From NCBI GenBank assembly GCA_963828075.1, contig CAWHDH010000021.1, forward strand, positions 2,108,001-2,172,000: DNA of 64,000 nucleotides, in the 5' to 3' direction. Source of the DNA: JACCYI01 sp963828075. GTDB taxonomy: Bacteria > Actinomycetota > Thermoleophilia > Solirubrobacterales > Solirubrobacteraceae. Positions 33,638-41,846 of this stretch are shown here, piece by piece (the stretch's first letter is position 1; the number at the start of each line of letters is the position of its first letter). The translations under genes and the position numbers were made by a program. The notes under the pieces were generated by a model. The model did not search any database, was not told where the DNA came from, and was given only the letters and a program-made list of their open reading frames with translations.

Positions 33638-34061
33638 GCCGGAAGATCGGCGACAGCACCGCGAAGGCCCGCTCCGCGGCGTCCGCGCCGCCCGGCAGGT
33701 TGACCACCAGGCTCGCGCCCGCGAACCCTGCGACGCCGCGCGAGAACAGCAGGCCCGGGTCGTTGCCGCGGATCGCCTCCTGAACCCCGGGCGTCTCGCG
33801 GTCGATGACCTCGCGCGTCGCCTCGGGGGTGACGTGCTCGGGGCGGGGGCCGATGCCGCCGGCCGTGAGCACGAGCGGGCACCCGTCGTCGACGAAGTGG
33901 TGGAGCCGGTCCTCGACCAGCGCCTGGTCGTCGGGCACGACCTCGATGCCGGCCACCTCGGCACCGACCGCCTCGAGCAGCGTGGCCAGCAGCGGCCCCG
34001 TCTCGTCGGGCGTCGCCCGGCGCGAGGCATCGGTCGAGACGATCAGGATCGCGGTCCGCAC
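33630..34061 (-). CDS. MoaB/MogA-like molybdopterin-binding domain protein
   Basis: Single-domain protein of 143 residues with the MoCF-binding fold. RTAILIVSTDASRR at the start, then PLVLTAGGIGPRPEHVTPEA corresponds to the GGTG..PrDxTPEA motif of MogA/MoaB, and the C-terminal VVNLPGGADAAERAF fits the NLPG motif. Such proteins adenylylate molybdopterin. Its place between ccmA and a siroheme dehydrogenase is not explained by molybdenum cofactor synthesis and no other moa/mog gene is in the window. Start is GTG at 34061. Confidence 0.8.
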   Translation of the reverse strand: MRTAILIVSTDASRRATPDETGPLLATLLEAVGAEVAGIEVVPDDQALVEDRLHHFVDDGCPLVLTAGGIGPRPEHVTPEATREVIDRETPGVQEAIRGNDPGLLFSRGVAGFAGASLVVNLPGGADAAERAFAVLSPIFRRA

Positions 34062-34075
34062 CGCGGGGAGAGTAG

Positions 34076-34819
34076 TTACGCCGCGGCGGGCGCGTGGCCG
34101 GCCTGCGCCGCGGCGATCAGCTCGCGCACGCGATCCTCGTCGCCGTCGCGCAGCAGCGCGATCGGGTCCGGCTCGCCGTTGACGATCCCCTCGAAGAACG
34201 CCTTGCGGTCCTGATAGGTCGGCAGCGTGCCCTTCGCCCAGCCGCGGACCTCGTTGAGCAGGATCGCGAGCCGCGCGTAGGGCTCGCCGTACTCCTCGGC
34301 GATCTGGCGCTTCATGCGCTTGGCCAGCGCGGGCGAGGCGCCCGCCGTCGAGATCGCGATGGCGACCGGCCCGGTGCGCACGATCGCCGGGAGGATGAAG
34401 TTGCACAGCGGCGGCACGTCGACGACGTTGACGAGCATCGCGCGGCGCTCCGCGTCGTCGTAGACGCCGATGTTGACGTCGGTGTCGTCCGTCGCCGCGA
34501 TCGCGATGAACGTGGCCTCCAGGTCGCCGGTCTCGTACTCGCGGTGGATCCACTCGATCGATCCCTCGTCCGCCAGTCGCTGGAGCTCCTCGTGCGCCTC
34601 GGGGGCGATCAGCACGACGCGCCCCTCGCACGCCAGCAGCCCCTCGACCTTCTCCAGACCGATGTCGCCACCGCCGACCACGACGCAGCGCCGACCGGTC
34701 AGCTTCAGGCACGCGATGTAGAACGGCGTCTCGAGCATGCCCTGCACGCACGTCTGGTCGCAGATCCCCTTGCGGAACTGGCAGACGCATTCCTTTCCGG
34801 CATACGCTTGAGCTGGCAT
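34076..34819 (-). CDS. Precorrin-2 dehydrogenase / siroheme synthase N-terminal type (Met8-like) with Cys-rich N-terminus
   Basis: NAD-dependent oxidation of precorrin-2 to sirohydrochlorin, matching the CobA-HemD product in the same unit. 247 residues. The Rossmann motif VVVGGGDIGLEKVEGLL (about 46-62) is followed by NVVDVPPLCNFILPAIV and ISTAGASPALAKRMKRQI, all family landmarks. Before the Rossmann fold the protein has an extra segment with Cys11, Cys13, Cys20 and Cys24, not needed for the known fold. Start ATG at 34819; a later Met at residue 28 would remove the Cys cluster. Confidence 0.85.
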   Translation of the reverse strand: MPAQAYAGKECVCQFRKGICDQTCVQGMLETPFYIACLKLTGRRCVVVGGGDIGLEKVEGLLACEGRVVLIAPEAHEELQRLADEGSIEWIHREYETGDLEATFIAIAATDDTDVNIGVYDDAERRAMLVNVVDVPPLCNFILPAIVRTGPVAIAISTAGASPALAKRMKRQIAEEYGEPYARLAILLNEVRGWAKGTLPTYQDRKAFFEGIVNGEPDPIALLRDGDEDRVRELIAAAQAGHAPAAA

Positions 34820-34843
34820 CGCGTCTACAACGTACTGACAGCG

Positions 34844-35650
34844 ATGCCCCGCTCCGGCCACTTCACCGACGACTCGATGCTGCGCGTCGTGCACCGCGAG
34901 GTCGTCGTCGCCCTCTCAGGCCCGCGCGCGATGCTCATGCAGGCCACCCATCCGGTCGCGTTCGCGGGCTTCTTCGCCCACACGGGGGCGTTGGACGAGC
35001 CGTACGAGCGGCTGATCCGCACAGCACTGGTCATGGACACGATCGGGTTCGGGTCGCGCTTGGACGCCGACCGAGCGACCCGCCGTGTGCGTGCGATGCA
35101 CCGGCGTGTTCGAGGGGAGTTGACCGAGCCCGCGGGCCGCTTCCCGGCCGGCACGCCGTACGCCGCCGACGACCCGGCGCTGCTGTTCTGGATCCTCGCG
35201 ACGCTGGTCGATTCCGCGCTGCTGGTCTACGGCAAGTACGTGCGCCGTCTCTCTCGCGACGAGCGCGACGCCTACTGGCAGGACTACAAGGTGATCGGCG
35301 GGCTGTTCGGCCTGTCGGACGAGGACATGCCCGCGACGATCGAGGGCTTCGACGCCTACATGCACCGGATGCTCGTGGGCGGTGACCTGTTCATCACGCC
35401 TGAGGCTCGCGTGCTGGCGAAGCAGATCGTCCTTCACCCGCCGGTGTCCATCGCCGCGCGGCCGGCCTTGGAGCTGGTCAACCAGATCACGGTCGGGCTG
35501 CTGCCTGCTGCGATCCGCCGCGGATACGGGCTTCGATGGGATCCGGTGCGGAGCATCGCTTTGCACGGCGGGGCGGAGTACGTGCGGCGGGTCGTGGTGC
35601 CCGTGCTGCCGGCGCGCCTGCGGCTCGTCTCGAGCGCGCGGGCCGCCTAG
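34844..35650 (+). CDS. Oxygenase MpaB family protein (DUF2236)
   Basis: All-helical heme-dependent oxygenase family (MpaB / latex-clearing-protein related), 268 residues. Landmarks are HREVVVALSGPRAMLMQATH (about 17-36), with HPVAFAGFFAHTG, RRVRAMHRRVRGEL (about 84-97), YAADDPALLFWILATLVDS and DAYWQDYKVIGGLFGL. The conserved His and Asp residues expected for heme binding appear present. The natural substrate is not predictable. ATG at 34844, 24 bp from the divergent Met8-like gene. The stop shares a CTAG with the rarA stop. Confidence 0.88.
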   Translation: MPRSGHFTDDSMLRVVHREVVVALSGPRAMLMQATHPVAFAGFFAHTGALDEPYERLIRTALVMDTIGFGSRLDADRATRRVRAMHRRVRGELTEPAGRFPAGTPYAADDPALLFWILATLVDSALLVYGKYVRRLSRDERDAYWQDYKVIGGLFGLSDEDMPATIEGFDAYMHRMLVGGDLFITPEARVLAKQIVLHPPVSIAARPALELVNQITVGLLPAAIRRGYGLRWDPVRSIALHGGAEYVRRVVVPVLPARLRLVSSARAA

Positions 35651-36966
35651 ACCTCCCGCCCCCGAGCCTCCCGGATCCGCTCGTTGCGCTCCCGCAGCTC
35701 TCCCTCGGCTGCGTCGGGCAGGTAGAAGCGCAGGTCCTCGAGCCCCTCCGGGAAGTGCTCCTGGGTGTTCAGGTGCCCCGCGTCGCGGTGCGGGTTCTCG
35801 TAGCCGACCCCGCGCCCCATCTTGCGCGCGGCCCAGAACGACGCGCTGCGCAGCGGCGCCGGCGGGGTCCCGGCGCCTGCGTCGGCGATGTGGCCGCGGG
35901 CGTCGAGGATCGCGCGCTTGGCGGCGTCGGACTTCGGCGCCAGCGACAGGTAGATCGCGGCCTGGGCCAAAGAGAACTGCGCCTCCGGCAAGCCGACGTG
36001 CTCGACGGCCGCCGCCGCCGCGACCGCGATCTCGAGCGCGCGTGGGTCGGCATTGCCGATGTCCTCGGATGCGAGAATGATCATCCGGCGCACGATGAAG
36101 CGGGCGTCCTCGCCGCCTTCGAGCATCGCCGCGAGGTAGTAGAGCGAGGCGTCGGGATCCGAGCCGCGGGTGGCCTTGATCCACGCCGAGATGTAGTCGT
36201 AGTGCTGGTCGCCGGCGCGGTCGTACAGGACGGCCTTGCGCTGCATCGCGTCCTCGGCGTCGGCCATCCCGACCTCGCCCCGGCCGGCCCGCTGGGCGGT
36301 CTCCACCCCCAGTTCCAGCGCGTTGAGCGCCGTCCGCGCATCGCCGCCCGACCGCGCCGCGAGGAACGCGTACACGTCGTCGGCCACCGAGACGCCGTCC
36401 GGAAGCTCGCGGGCGTGCGCGCGCCGGAGCAGCACGTCGATGTCGTCCGCGTCGAGCGCGTGGAGCTCGTAGACCTGCGAGCGCGAGAGCAGCGCGTTGT
36501 TGACCTCGAAGTACGGGTTCTCGGTGGTCGCCCCGATCAGCGCGACCAGCCCGTCCTCGACCGCGGGCAGCAGTGCGTCCTGCTGCGCCTTGTTGAAGCG
36601 GTGGATCTCGTCGAGGAAGAAGACGGTGCTGCCGCCGCGGTCGCGGCGCTCGCGGGCCCGTGCAAGCATCGCGCGGACCTCCTTGGCGCCGGCCTGGACC
36701 GCCGAGAGCTCCTCGAAGGCGGCGTCGGCGTGGCGGGCGATCATCCGGGCCAGCGTCGTCTTGCCCGTCCCGGGCGGCCCGAACAGGATCATCGAGTGCG
36801 GGTGGCCGGACTCGATGGCCGCCCGCAGCGCGGAGCGCGGCGCGAGCAGGTGGCCCTGGCCGACGAAGTCGTCGAGCGTCGCCGGGCGCATCCGGACTGC
36901 AAGTGGCGCCCCGGCCGGGGCGCCGTCGTCGCGCTCGGGCTCCCCCGTCTCGAAGAGCTGGTCCAT
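35647..36966 (-). CDS. rarA: Replication-associated recombination protein RarA (MgsA)
   Basis: Clamp-loader-like AAA+ ATPase acting at stalled replication forks; 439 residues, normal. Walker A is FGPPGTGKTTLARMIA (about 62-77), Walker B FFLDEIHRFNKAQQDALLP, sensor 1 GATTENPYFEVN and the Arg-finger region SRSQVYEL. The C-terminal half contains RKAVLYDRAGDQHYDYISA and PEGLEDLRFYLP, conserved in RarA/WRNIP1. ATG at 36966, 13 bp from the divergent chrA start. Confidence 0.95.
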   Translation of the reverse strand: MDQLFETGEPERDDGAPAGAPLAVRMRPATLDDFVGQGHLLAPRSALRAAIESGHPHSMILFGPPGTGKTTLARMIARHADAAFEELSAVQAGAKEVRAMLARARERRDRGGSTVFFLDEIHRFNKAQQDALLPAVEDGLVALIGATTENPYFEVNNALLSRSQVYELHALDADDIDVLLRRAHARELPDGVSVADDVYAFLAARSGGDARTALNALELGVETAQRAGRGEVGMADAEDAMQRKAVLYDRAGDQHYDYISAWIKATRGSDPDASLYYLAAMLEGGEDARFIVRRMIILASEDIGNADPRALEIAVAAAAAVEHVGLPEAQFSLAQAAIYLSLAPKSDAAKRAILDARGHIADAGAGTPPAPLRSASFWAARKMGRGVGYENPHRDAGHLNTQEHFPEGLEDLRFYLPDAAEGELRERNERIREARGREV

Positions 36967-36979
36967 GATCCCCGCAAGT

Positions 36980-38086
36980 ATGGACCGCGTCCCCGTCAGC
37001 ACCGTGGCGCGCGAGTGGGGGCGCCTGGGGCTGATCGGCTTCGGCGGCCCGCCCGCGCACGTCGCGCTGCTCCGCGACCTCTGCGTCGAGCGCCGCGGCT
37101 GGATCGGGGCGCGCGAGTTCGAGGACGCCAACGCGGCGTGCAACCTGCTGCCCGGGCCGGCCTCGACGCAGCTCGCCATCTACTGCGCGCGGCGGGCCGG
37201 CGGCAGCGTCGGCGCCGGGATCCTCGGCGGCCTGGTCTTCATCTTCCCGGGGCTCGTGATGCTGATCGCCATCGCTGCGGTGGCGCTGGCGGACGAGCCT
37301 CCGGAGTGGATCCTGGCGGTCGGTGCGGGGGCCACCGCCGCGGTCGTGGTCGTGGTCGTCCACGCGGGGCTCGCGCTGGCCGAGGCGAGCCTGCGGGGCC
37401 TGCGGGCCGCGCGGCTGCTGCGGGCGCTCGCCTACACCGCCGCCGGGGCCGCGGCGGCGGTGCTGGCCGGCGTCGGCGTGGTCGCGGTGCTGCTCGGCTG
37501 CGGGCTCGCCGAGCTCGCCATCCGCACCCGACCGGGGCCGGGCGCGTCGCGCCTCGACGCCGGCCTGCCTGCGCTCGCGTGGATGTCGGTGAAGGTCGGC
37601 CTGCTCTCCTACGGCGGCGGCTTCGTGATCGTCCCGCTGATGCAGGCCGACGCCTACACCTGGATGACGCCGGGCGAGTTCTCCAACGCGGTCGCCTACG
37701 GCCAGCTGACGCCCGGACCCGTCGTCCAGACGGTCGCCGCGGTCGGCTACGCGGCGGCCGGCCTCGACGGCGCGCTGCTCGCCGCGCTCCTCGCGTTCGC
37801 GCCGTCGTTCGCGCTCGTCCTCGGGCTCGGCGGCCGCTTCGAACGGCTGCGCGACAGCCCCCGCGCCCGCGCGTTCCTCGACGGCGCGGGGCCCGCCGCG
37901 GTCGGCGCGGTGCTCGGCGCGGCGGTCCCGCTCGCCGACGCGATCGCCGAGCCGTGGCAGTACGCGGTGCTGCTGCTCGCCGCCGTCGCACTCGCCGTGC
38001 GGGCCGCGGTGATCGCGGTCCTGGCCGGCGGCGCCGTCGCCGGTCTGATCGCTCTCGCCGCCGGGGCGCCGATGCCGGTGGCCTAG
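36980..38086 (+). CDS. chrA: Chromate transporter (ChrA, two-domain)
   Basis: CHR superfamily membrane protein of 368 residues made of two homologous halves. Half one shows LGLIGFGGPPAHVALLRD and LLPGPASTQLAIY; half two shows KVGLLSYGGGFVIVPLMQAD and QLTPGPVVQTVAAVGY. About ten TM segments. Exports chromate in characterised members, although many homologues have unknown substrates. ATG at 36980 lies 13 bp from the rarA start, so the promoters of both must overlap coding sequence. Confidence 0.92.
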   Translation: MDRVPVSTVAREWGRLGLIGFGGPPAHVALLRDLCVERRGWIGAREFEDANAACNLLPGPASTQLAIYCARRAGGSVGAGILGGLVFIFPGLVMLIAIAAVALADEPPEWILAVGAGATAAVVVVVVHAGLALAEASLRGLRAARLLRALAYTAAGAAAAVLAGVGVVAVLLGCGLAELAIRTRPGPGASRLDAGLPALAWMSVKVGLLSYGGGFVIVPLMQADAYTWMTPGEFSNAVAYGQLTPGPVVQTVAAVGYAAAGLDGALLAALLAFAPSFALVLGLGGRFERLRDSPRARAFLDGAGPAAVGAVLGAAVPLADAIAEPWQYAVLLLAAVALAVRAAVIAVLAGGAVAGLIALAAGAPMPVA

Positions 38087-38096
38087 CATCAGTGCG

Positions 38097-39404
38097 ATGG
38101 ACCTGCAGGGCGAAACGGCTGAGGTGCTCGCGCGCCTGATCTCGTTCAACACCGTCAACCCGCCCGGCAACGAGCGCGCCGCGCTCGAATGGCTGGCCGG
38201 CTACCTGTCCGACGCCGGTCTCGAATGCGAGCTGCACGCCGGCGACCCCGAGCGGCCGAACCTGGTCGCGCGGCTCGCGGGCTCCGACCCGGACGGCGGG
38301 CCGACGCTCGGCTACCTGTCGCACGTCGACACCGTCCTCGCCGACGCCGCCGACTGGACGCACGACCCCTGGAGCGGCGAGGTGCACGACGGCTTCCTGT
38401 GGGGCCGCGGCGCGCTCGACATGAAGGACCAGGGCGCCGCCGAGGCGGTCGCCGCCGCCACGCTCGCGCGGTCCGGGTGGCGCCCGCCGCGCGGTGAGCT
38501 CAAGCTCTTCTGCGTCTCGGACGAGGAGGCCGGCGGCGCGCTCGGCGCCAAGTGGCTGACCGAGGAACGCCCCGACGTCGCGCGCTGCGACTACCTGCTC
38601 AACGAGGGGGGCGGCGCGGTCATGCCCTACCGCGACCGGCGCCTCTACGGCGTCTGCACCGCCGAGAAGGGGACCTTCCGCTTCACCGTCACCGCCCGCG
38701 GCGTCGCCGGCCACGCGTCGGTGCCCGGCACCGGCGACAACGCGCTGCTCAAGCTGGCGCCCGCGATCCAGGCGCTCGGCGAGCGGCGCGCATCCTACGA
38801 CCTGACCGAGGCGCCACGCGCGCTGATCGAGGCGCTCGGCGAGTCGGCCGAGGACCTCGCGGGTGCGGTCGAGCGGATCCGCGAGGCCGAGCCCCGGCTC
38901 GCCACGCTCGTCGAGCCGACGCTCGGCGTGACGATGGTGCCGACGCGCATCTCCGCGTCGGAGAAGATCAACGTGATCCCCGCCCGCGCCGAGCTGCGCG
39001 TCGACTGCCGCGTCCCGCCCGGGATGGACGGCGAGGCGGCGATGGCGCGCATCCGCGAGGTCCTGGCCGGCGACAGCGACGGCCTCGAGCTCGCGTTCAC
39101 CGAGCAGGTCACCGGGAACGGATCGCCCGTCGCGTCGCCGCTGATGGACGCGATCGGCGCGTGGGTCGGCGAGAACGACCCGGGCGCCGAGGCGGTCCCC
39201 ACCGTGCTGCCGGCGTTCACCGACTCGCGCTGGTGGCGCGCGGCGTTCCCGGACTGCATCGCCTACGGCTTCTTCCCCATGCGCCACATGACCCTGTACG
39301 AGACCTGGCCCCTGATCCACTCGGCGGACGAGCGCATCGACGTCCGCGACCTCGGCTTCGCGGCCGGCTTCTTCCACGACCTGCCACGGAGACTGCTGAC
39401 ATGA
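38097..39404 (+). CDS. M20/M25/M40 family metallopeptidase (ArgE/DapE-like)
   Basis: Zinc-dependent amidohydrolase/peptidase of 435 residues. Metal-binding motifs are LSHVDTV (about 83-89), GRGALDMKDQGAA (about 103-115, bridging Asp), SDEEAGGALGA (about 141-151, catalytic Glu pair) and the His of FFPMRHMTLYETWP near the C-terminus. A dimerisation lid domain sits between. The substrate (N-acyl amino acid or dipeptide) is not determinable. Starts with ATG 10 bp after chrA, and its stop overlaps the next gene by 4 bases. Confidence 0.92.
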   Translation: MDLQGETAEVLARLISFNTVNPPGNERAALEWLAGYLSDAGLECELHAGDPERPNLVARLAGSDPDGGPTLGYLSHVDTVLADAADWTHDPWSGEVHDGFLWGRGALDMKDQGAAEAVAAATLARSGWRPPRGELKLFCVSDEEAGGALGAKWLTEERPDVARCDYLLNEGGGAVMPYRDRRLYGVCTAEKGTFRFTVTARGVAGHASVPGTGDNALLKLAPAIQALGERRASYDLTEAPRALIEALGESAEDLAGAVERIREAEPRLATLVEPTLGVTMVPTRISASEKINVIPARAELRVDCRVPPGMDGEAAMARIREVLAGDSDGLELAFTEQVTGNGSPVASPLMDAIGAWVGENDPGAEAVPTVLPAFTDSRWWRAAFPDCIAYGFFPMRHMTLYETWPLIHSADERIDVRDLGFAAGFFHDLPRRLLT

Positions 39405-40195
39405 CTGACGACAACGACAAGCTCCGCCTCGGCGGGATGGCGCTGCGCAACGGCCTGCTCGTCCACGGCCCGACCCACTGGGCGGCCGCCGTCCGCACCG
39501 ACGCGGGCGAGATCAAGGCGGCGTCGGGATCCAAGCCGCGGCTGCGCGGCGTCGACGGCGTCCCGGGCGTCCGCGGGCTCGCACGCCTCGCGGAGGCGAT
39601 GGCGGTGATCCCGCTGGTCAAGCGCGGGCTGCCCCAGGCGCGGCTGCCGTTCCAGGACGTGTCGGTGCTCGGCGTCGCCGCGGGCGCGTCGATCGCCGGG
39701 AGCCTGCTGCGCAAGCGCACGCGCGGCCTCGGCGGCGAGGCGGCCGCGGGGCTGATCGGCGTCCTGCCCGCCGTCTTCGCCTTGCGCGGCGGCGAGCTCG
39801 CCGCCTACCACGGCGTCGAGCACAAGGCGATCGCCGCCTACGAGCAGGACGCCGCCGACGCGCGCGAGCCGGCCAAGGAGCACGACCGCTGCGGCTCGCA
39901 CCTCGTCGCGCCGATGATCGTCTCCAACATCGCCGCCACGCTCCTTCTGCGGCGCCTCGTCGAGAAGCCCGGCCCGGTGGCCGGCGGCGCGGTCGCCCTG
40001 GCCTCCACGGCGGCGGCCGTCGAGGTGTTCGCGTGGTGTGAGCGCCACGCCGAATCCGGGCTCGCGAAGGCCATCCGCCGCCCCGGGTTCGAGATCCAGC
40101 GCGTCGTCGGCACGCGCGAGCCCGACGAGCGCCAGCTCGAGGTCGGGCGCGCCGCGCTGGCCGAGATCCTGCGCGCCGAGGGTGCCGCCGCCTAG
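39401..40195 (+). CDS. DUF1385 domain membrane protein
   Basis: Conserved membrane protein of 264 residues. The DUF1385 hallmark is the segment AAYHGVEHKAIAAYEQD (about 128-144), with CGSHLVAPMI downstream and several hydrophobic segments. The function of the family is not established. ATG at 39401 overlaps the peptidase stop in ATGA, so it belongs to the chrA-peptidase-DUF1385 unit. The final part carries RNA-metabolism-like neighbours in other genomes, but none here. Confidence 0.85.
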   Translation: MTDDNDKLRLGGMALRNGLLVHGPTHWAAAVRTDAGEIKAASGSKPRLRGVDGVPGVRGLARLAEAMAVIPLVKRGLPQARLPFQDVSVLGVAAGASIAGSLLRKRTRGLGGEAAAGLIGVLPAVFALRGGELAAYHGVEHKAIAAYEQDAADAREPAKEHDRCGSHLVAPMIVSNIAATLLLRRLVEKPGPVAGGAVALASTAAAVEVFAWCERHAESGLAKAIRRPGFEIQRVVGTREPDERQLEVGRAALAEILRAEGAAA

Positions 40196-40224
40196 GGGCT
40201 CCTAAACCTAACTGGACGGATATC

Positions 40225-40238
40225 GGGTCCCGACCCGG
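40225..40238. promoter_or_regulatory. Perfect palindrome upstream of the FtsH-like gene
   Basis: CGGGTCCCGACCCG reads as CGGGTC, two bases, GACCCG, a 6-bp perfect dyad in the 82-bp gap between the DUF1385 gene and the FtsH-like ATG at 40278. The sequence GACCCG recurs at 40257-40262. A TTGTAG (40240) and TATACC (40262) lie downstream with 16-bp spacing and could be a promoter, but it would leave almost no leader. Function is a guess. Confidence 0.3.
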
Positions 40239-40277
40239 TTGTAGTGGGAACCCCCGACCCGTATACCTGGAGGTCGG

Positions 40278-41846
40278 ATGCCCTTGTTCCTCGCTCAGCT
40301 CGTTCCTCCAGGCAAGGTCCCGCCCGGACCGCACTGGTACGAGTGGGATTCGATCTCGGTCTGGCTGCAGACCTGGGCGCCGCTGATCTTCATGGCGATC
40401 ATCGTGGTCGTCCTGTGGCGGACGATGAAGCTGATGCCGCGGACCAAGCCGACGGAGATCAAGCCGTCGTCGGGATCCTCGGCCGGCTGGACCGACGTCG
40501 CGGGCGCCGACGAGGCGAAGGCCGAGCTCCAGGAGGTCGTCGAGTTCCTGCGCGACCCGGAGCGTTTCCGCCGGCTCGGGGCCACCGTCCCGAGGGGGAT
40601 TCTGCTCCACGGGCCGCCCGGAACGGGCAAGACGCTGCTGGCCAAGGCGGTCGCCAAGGAGTCCGGCGCGCACTTCTTCTCGCAGTCGGCGGCCGCGTTC
40701 GTCGAGATGTTCGCCGGGCTCGGCGCGGCGCGCATCCGGCGGCTGTTCGCGATCGCCCGCAAGCACGAGCCGGCGATCATCTTCATCGACGAGCTCGACG
40801 CGGTCGGGGGCCAGCGGGGGTCGGGGTCCTCTGACGAGCGCGAGCAGACGCTCAACCAGCTGCTCGTCGAGATGGACGGCTTCAACTCGCGTGGCCAGCT
40901 CGTCGTCATCGCGGCGTCGAACCTGCTCGAGAAGCTCGACCCGGCGCTGCTGCGCCCGGGCCGCTTCGATCGCCAGATCTTCGTGTCGCCGCCCGACGTC
41001 GGCGGCCGCGCGGAGATCCTCGCCGTCCACACGCGGACCAAGCCGATCAGCCCGTCGGTCGACCTGCCGCTGATCGCCCGCCAGACGGCGGGCCTGACCG
41101 GCGCCGACCTCGCCAACATCTGCAACGAGGCGGCGATCTTCGCGGCCCGCGCCAGGCGCGACCTGATCGTCCACCACGACTTCGACGCGGCGCTCGAGCG
41201 CGTCGTGGCCGGCATGCAGTCGCGGCGGACGCTCAACGACCACGAGCGCCGGGTCGTCGCCTATCACGAGGCGGGCCACGCCCTGTGCGCTGAGCTGCTG
41301 CCGCGCGTCGACCGCGTCCACAAGATCTCGATCGTGCCCCGCGGCCAGGCACTCGGCTACACGCTGAATCTCCCCGAGGAGGACCGCTACCTCAAGACCC
41401 GCGAGGAGCTCCTCGACCACATGACGATGCTGCTCGGCGGCCGCGCCGCCGAGGAGATCGTGTTCGGCGCGGTCACCACCGGCGCCGCCGACGACCTCTC
41501 CCGGGTCGCCGACGTCTCGCGGTCGATGGTCCACGACTACGCGATGGGCACGTCGATCTCGGCGCTGCGGATCGACGCCGAGGGCGGCGCGGTGTCGGAC
41601 CGCACCCGCCAGATGCGCGACGAGGAGCAGCAGCACTTCGCCGACGAGGCGATGCGCTCGGCGATCCGCCTGATCACCGAGCACCGCGACCGCCTCGATG
41701 CGCTGGCCGGGGCGCTGCTGCGCGACGAGGTGCTCGAGCGCGACGGGATCGAGCGGATCATGGAGGGCGTCCCGCGGATCCACCGCGACCGCGGCAGCGG
41801 GCTCCGGGTGGTCGCCGCGGCGCGGCCTACCCCACCACCAGGCTGA
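40278..41846 (+). CDS. FtsH-type AAA metalloprotease lacking the periplasmic domain
   Basis: Membrane-anchored ATP-dependent protease, 522 residues (FtsH is usually 600-650). Only one N-terminal TM (about 33-50) precedes the AAA domain, so the first TM and the periplasmic domain of FtsH are missing. Walker A is GPPGTGKT (about 112-119), Walker B IIFIDELDAVGG, SRH PALLRPGRFDRQ. The M41 protease domain has HEAGH (330-334) and the third zinc-ligand region GAADDLSRV. GGAGGT lies 3 bases before the ATG. The C-terminus overlaps the convergent lipid-kinase gene by 20 bp. Confidence 0.92.
   Translation: MPLFLAQLVPPGKVPPGPHWYEWDSISVWLQTWAPLIFMAIIVVVLWRTMKLMPRTKPTEIKPSSGSSAGWTDVAGADEAKAELQEVVEFLRDPERFRRLGATVPRGILLHGPPGTGKTLLAKAVAKESGAHFFSQSAAAFVEMFAGLGAARIRRLFAIARKHEPAIIFIDELDAVGGQRGSGSSDEREQTLNQLLVEMDGFNSRGQLVVIAASNLLEKLDPALLRPGRFDRQIFVSPPDVGGRAEILAVHTRTKPISPSVDLPLIARQTAGLTGADLANICNEAAIFAARARRDLIVHHDFDAALERVVAGMQSRRTLNDHERRVVAYHEAGHALCAELLPRVDRVHKISIVPRGQALGYTLNLPEEDRYLKTREELLDHMTMLLGGRAAEEIVFGAVTTGAADDLSRVADVSRSMVHDYAMGTSISALRIDAEGGAVSDRTRQMRDEEQQHFADEAMRSAIRLITEHRDRLDALAGALLRDEVLERDGIERIMEGVPRIHRDRGSGLRVVAAARPTPPPG

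Noticed and set aside
34094..34843. Long plus-strand open frame before the MpaB gene
   Set aside because: It is antisense to the well-supported siroheme dehydrogenase. High GC content leaves many such open frames.
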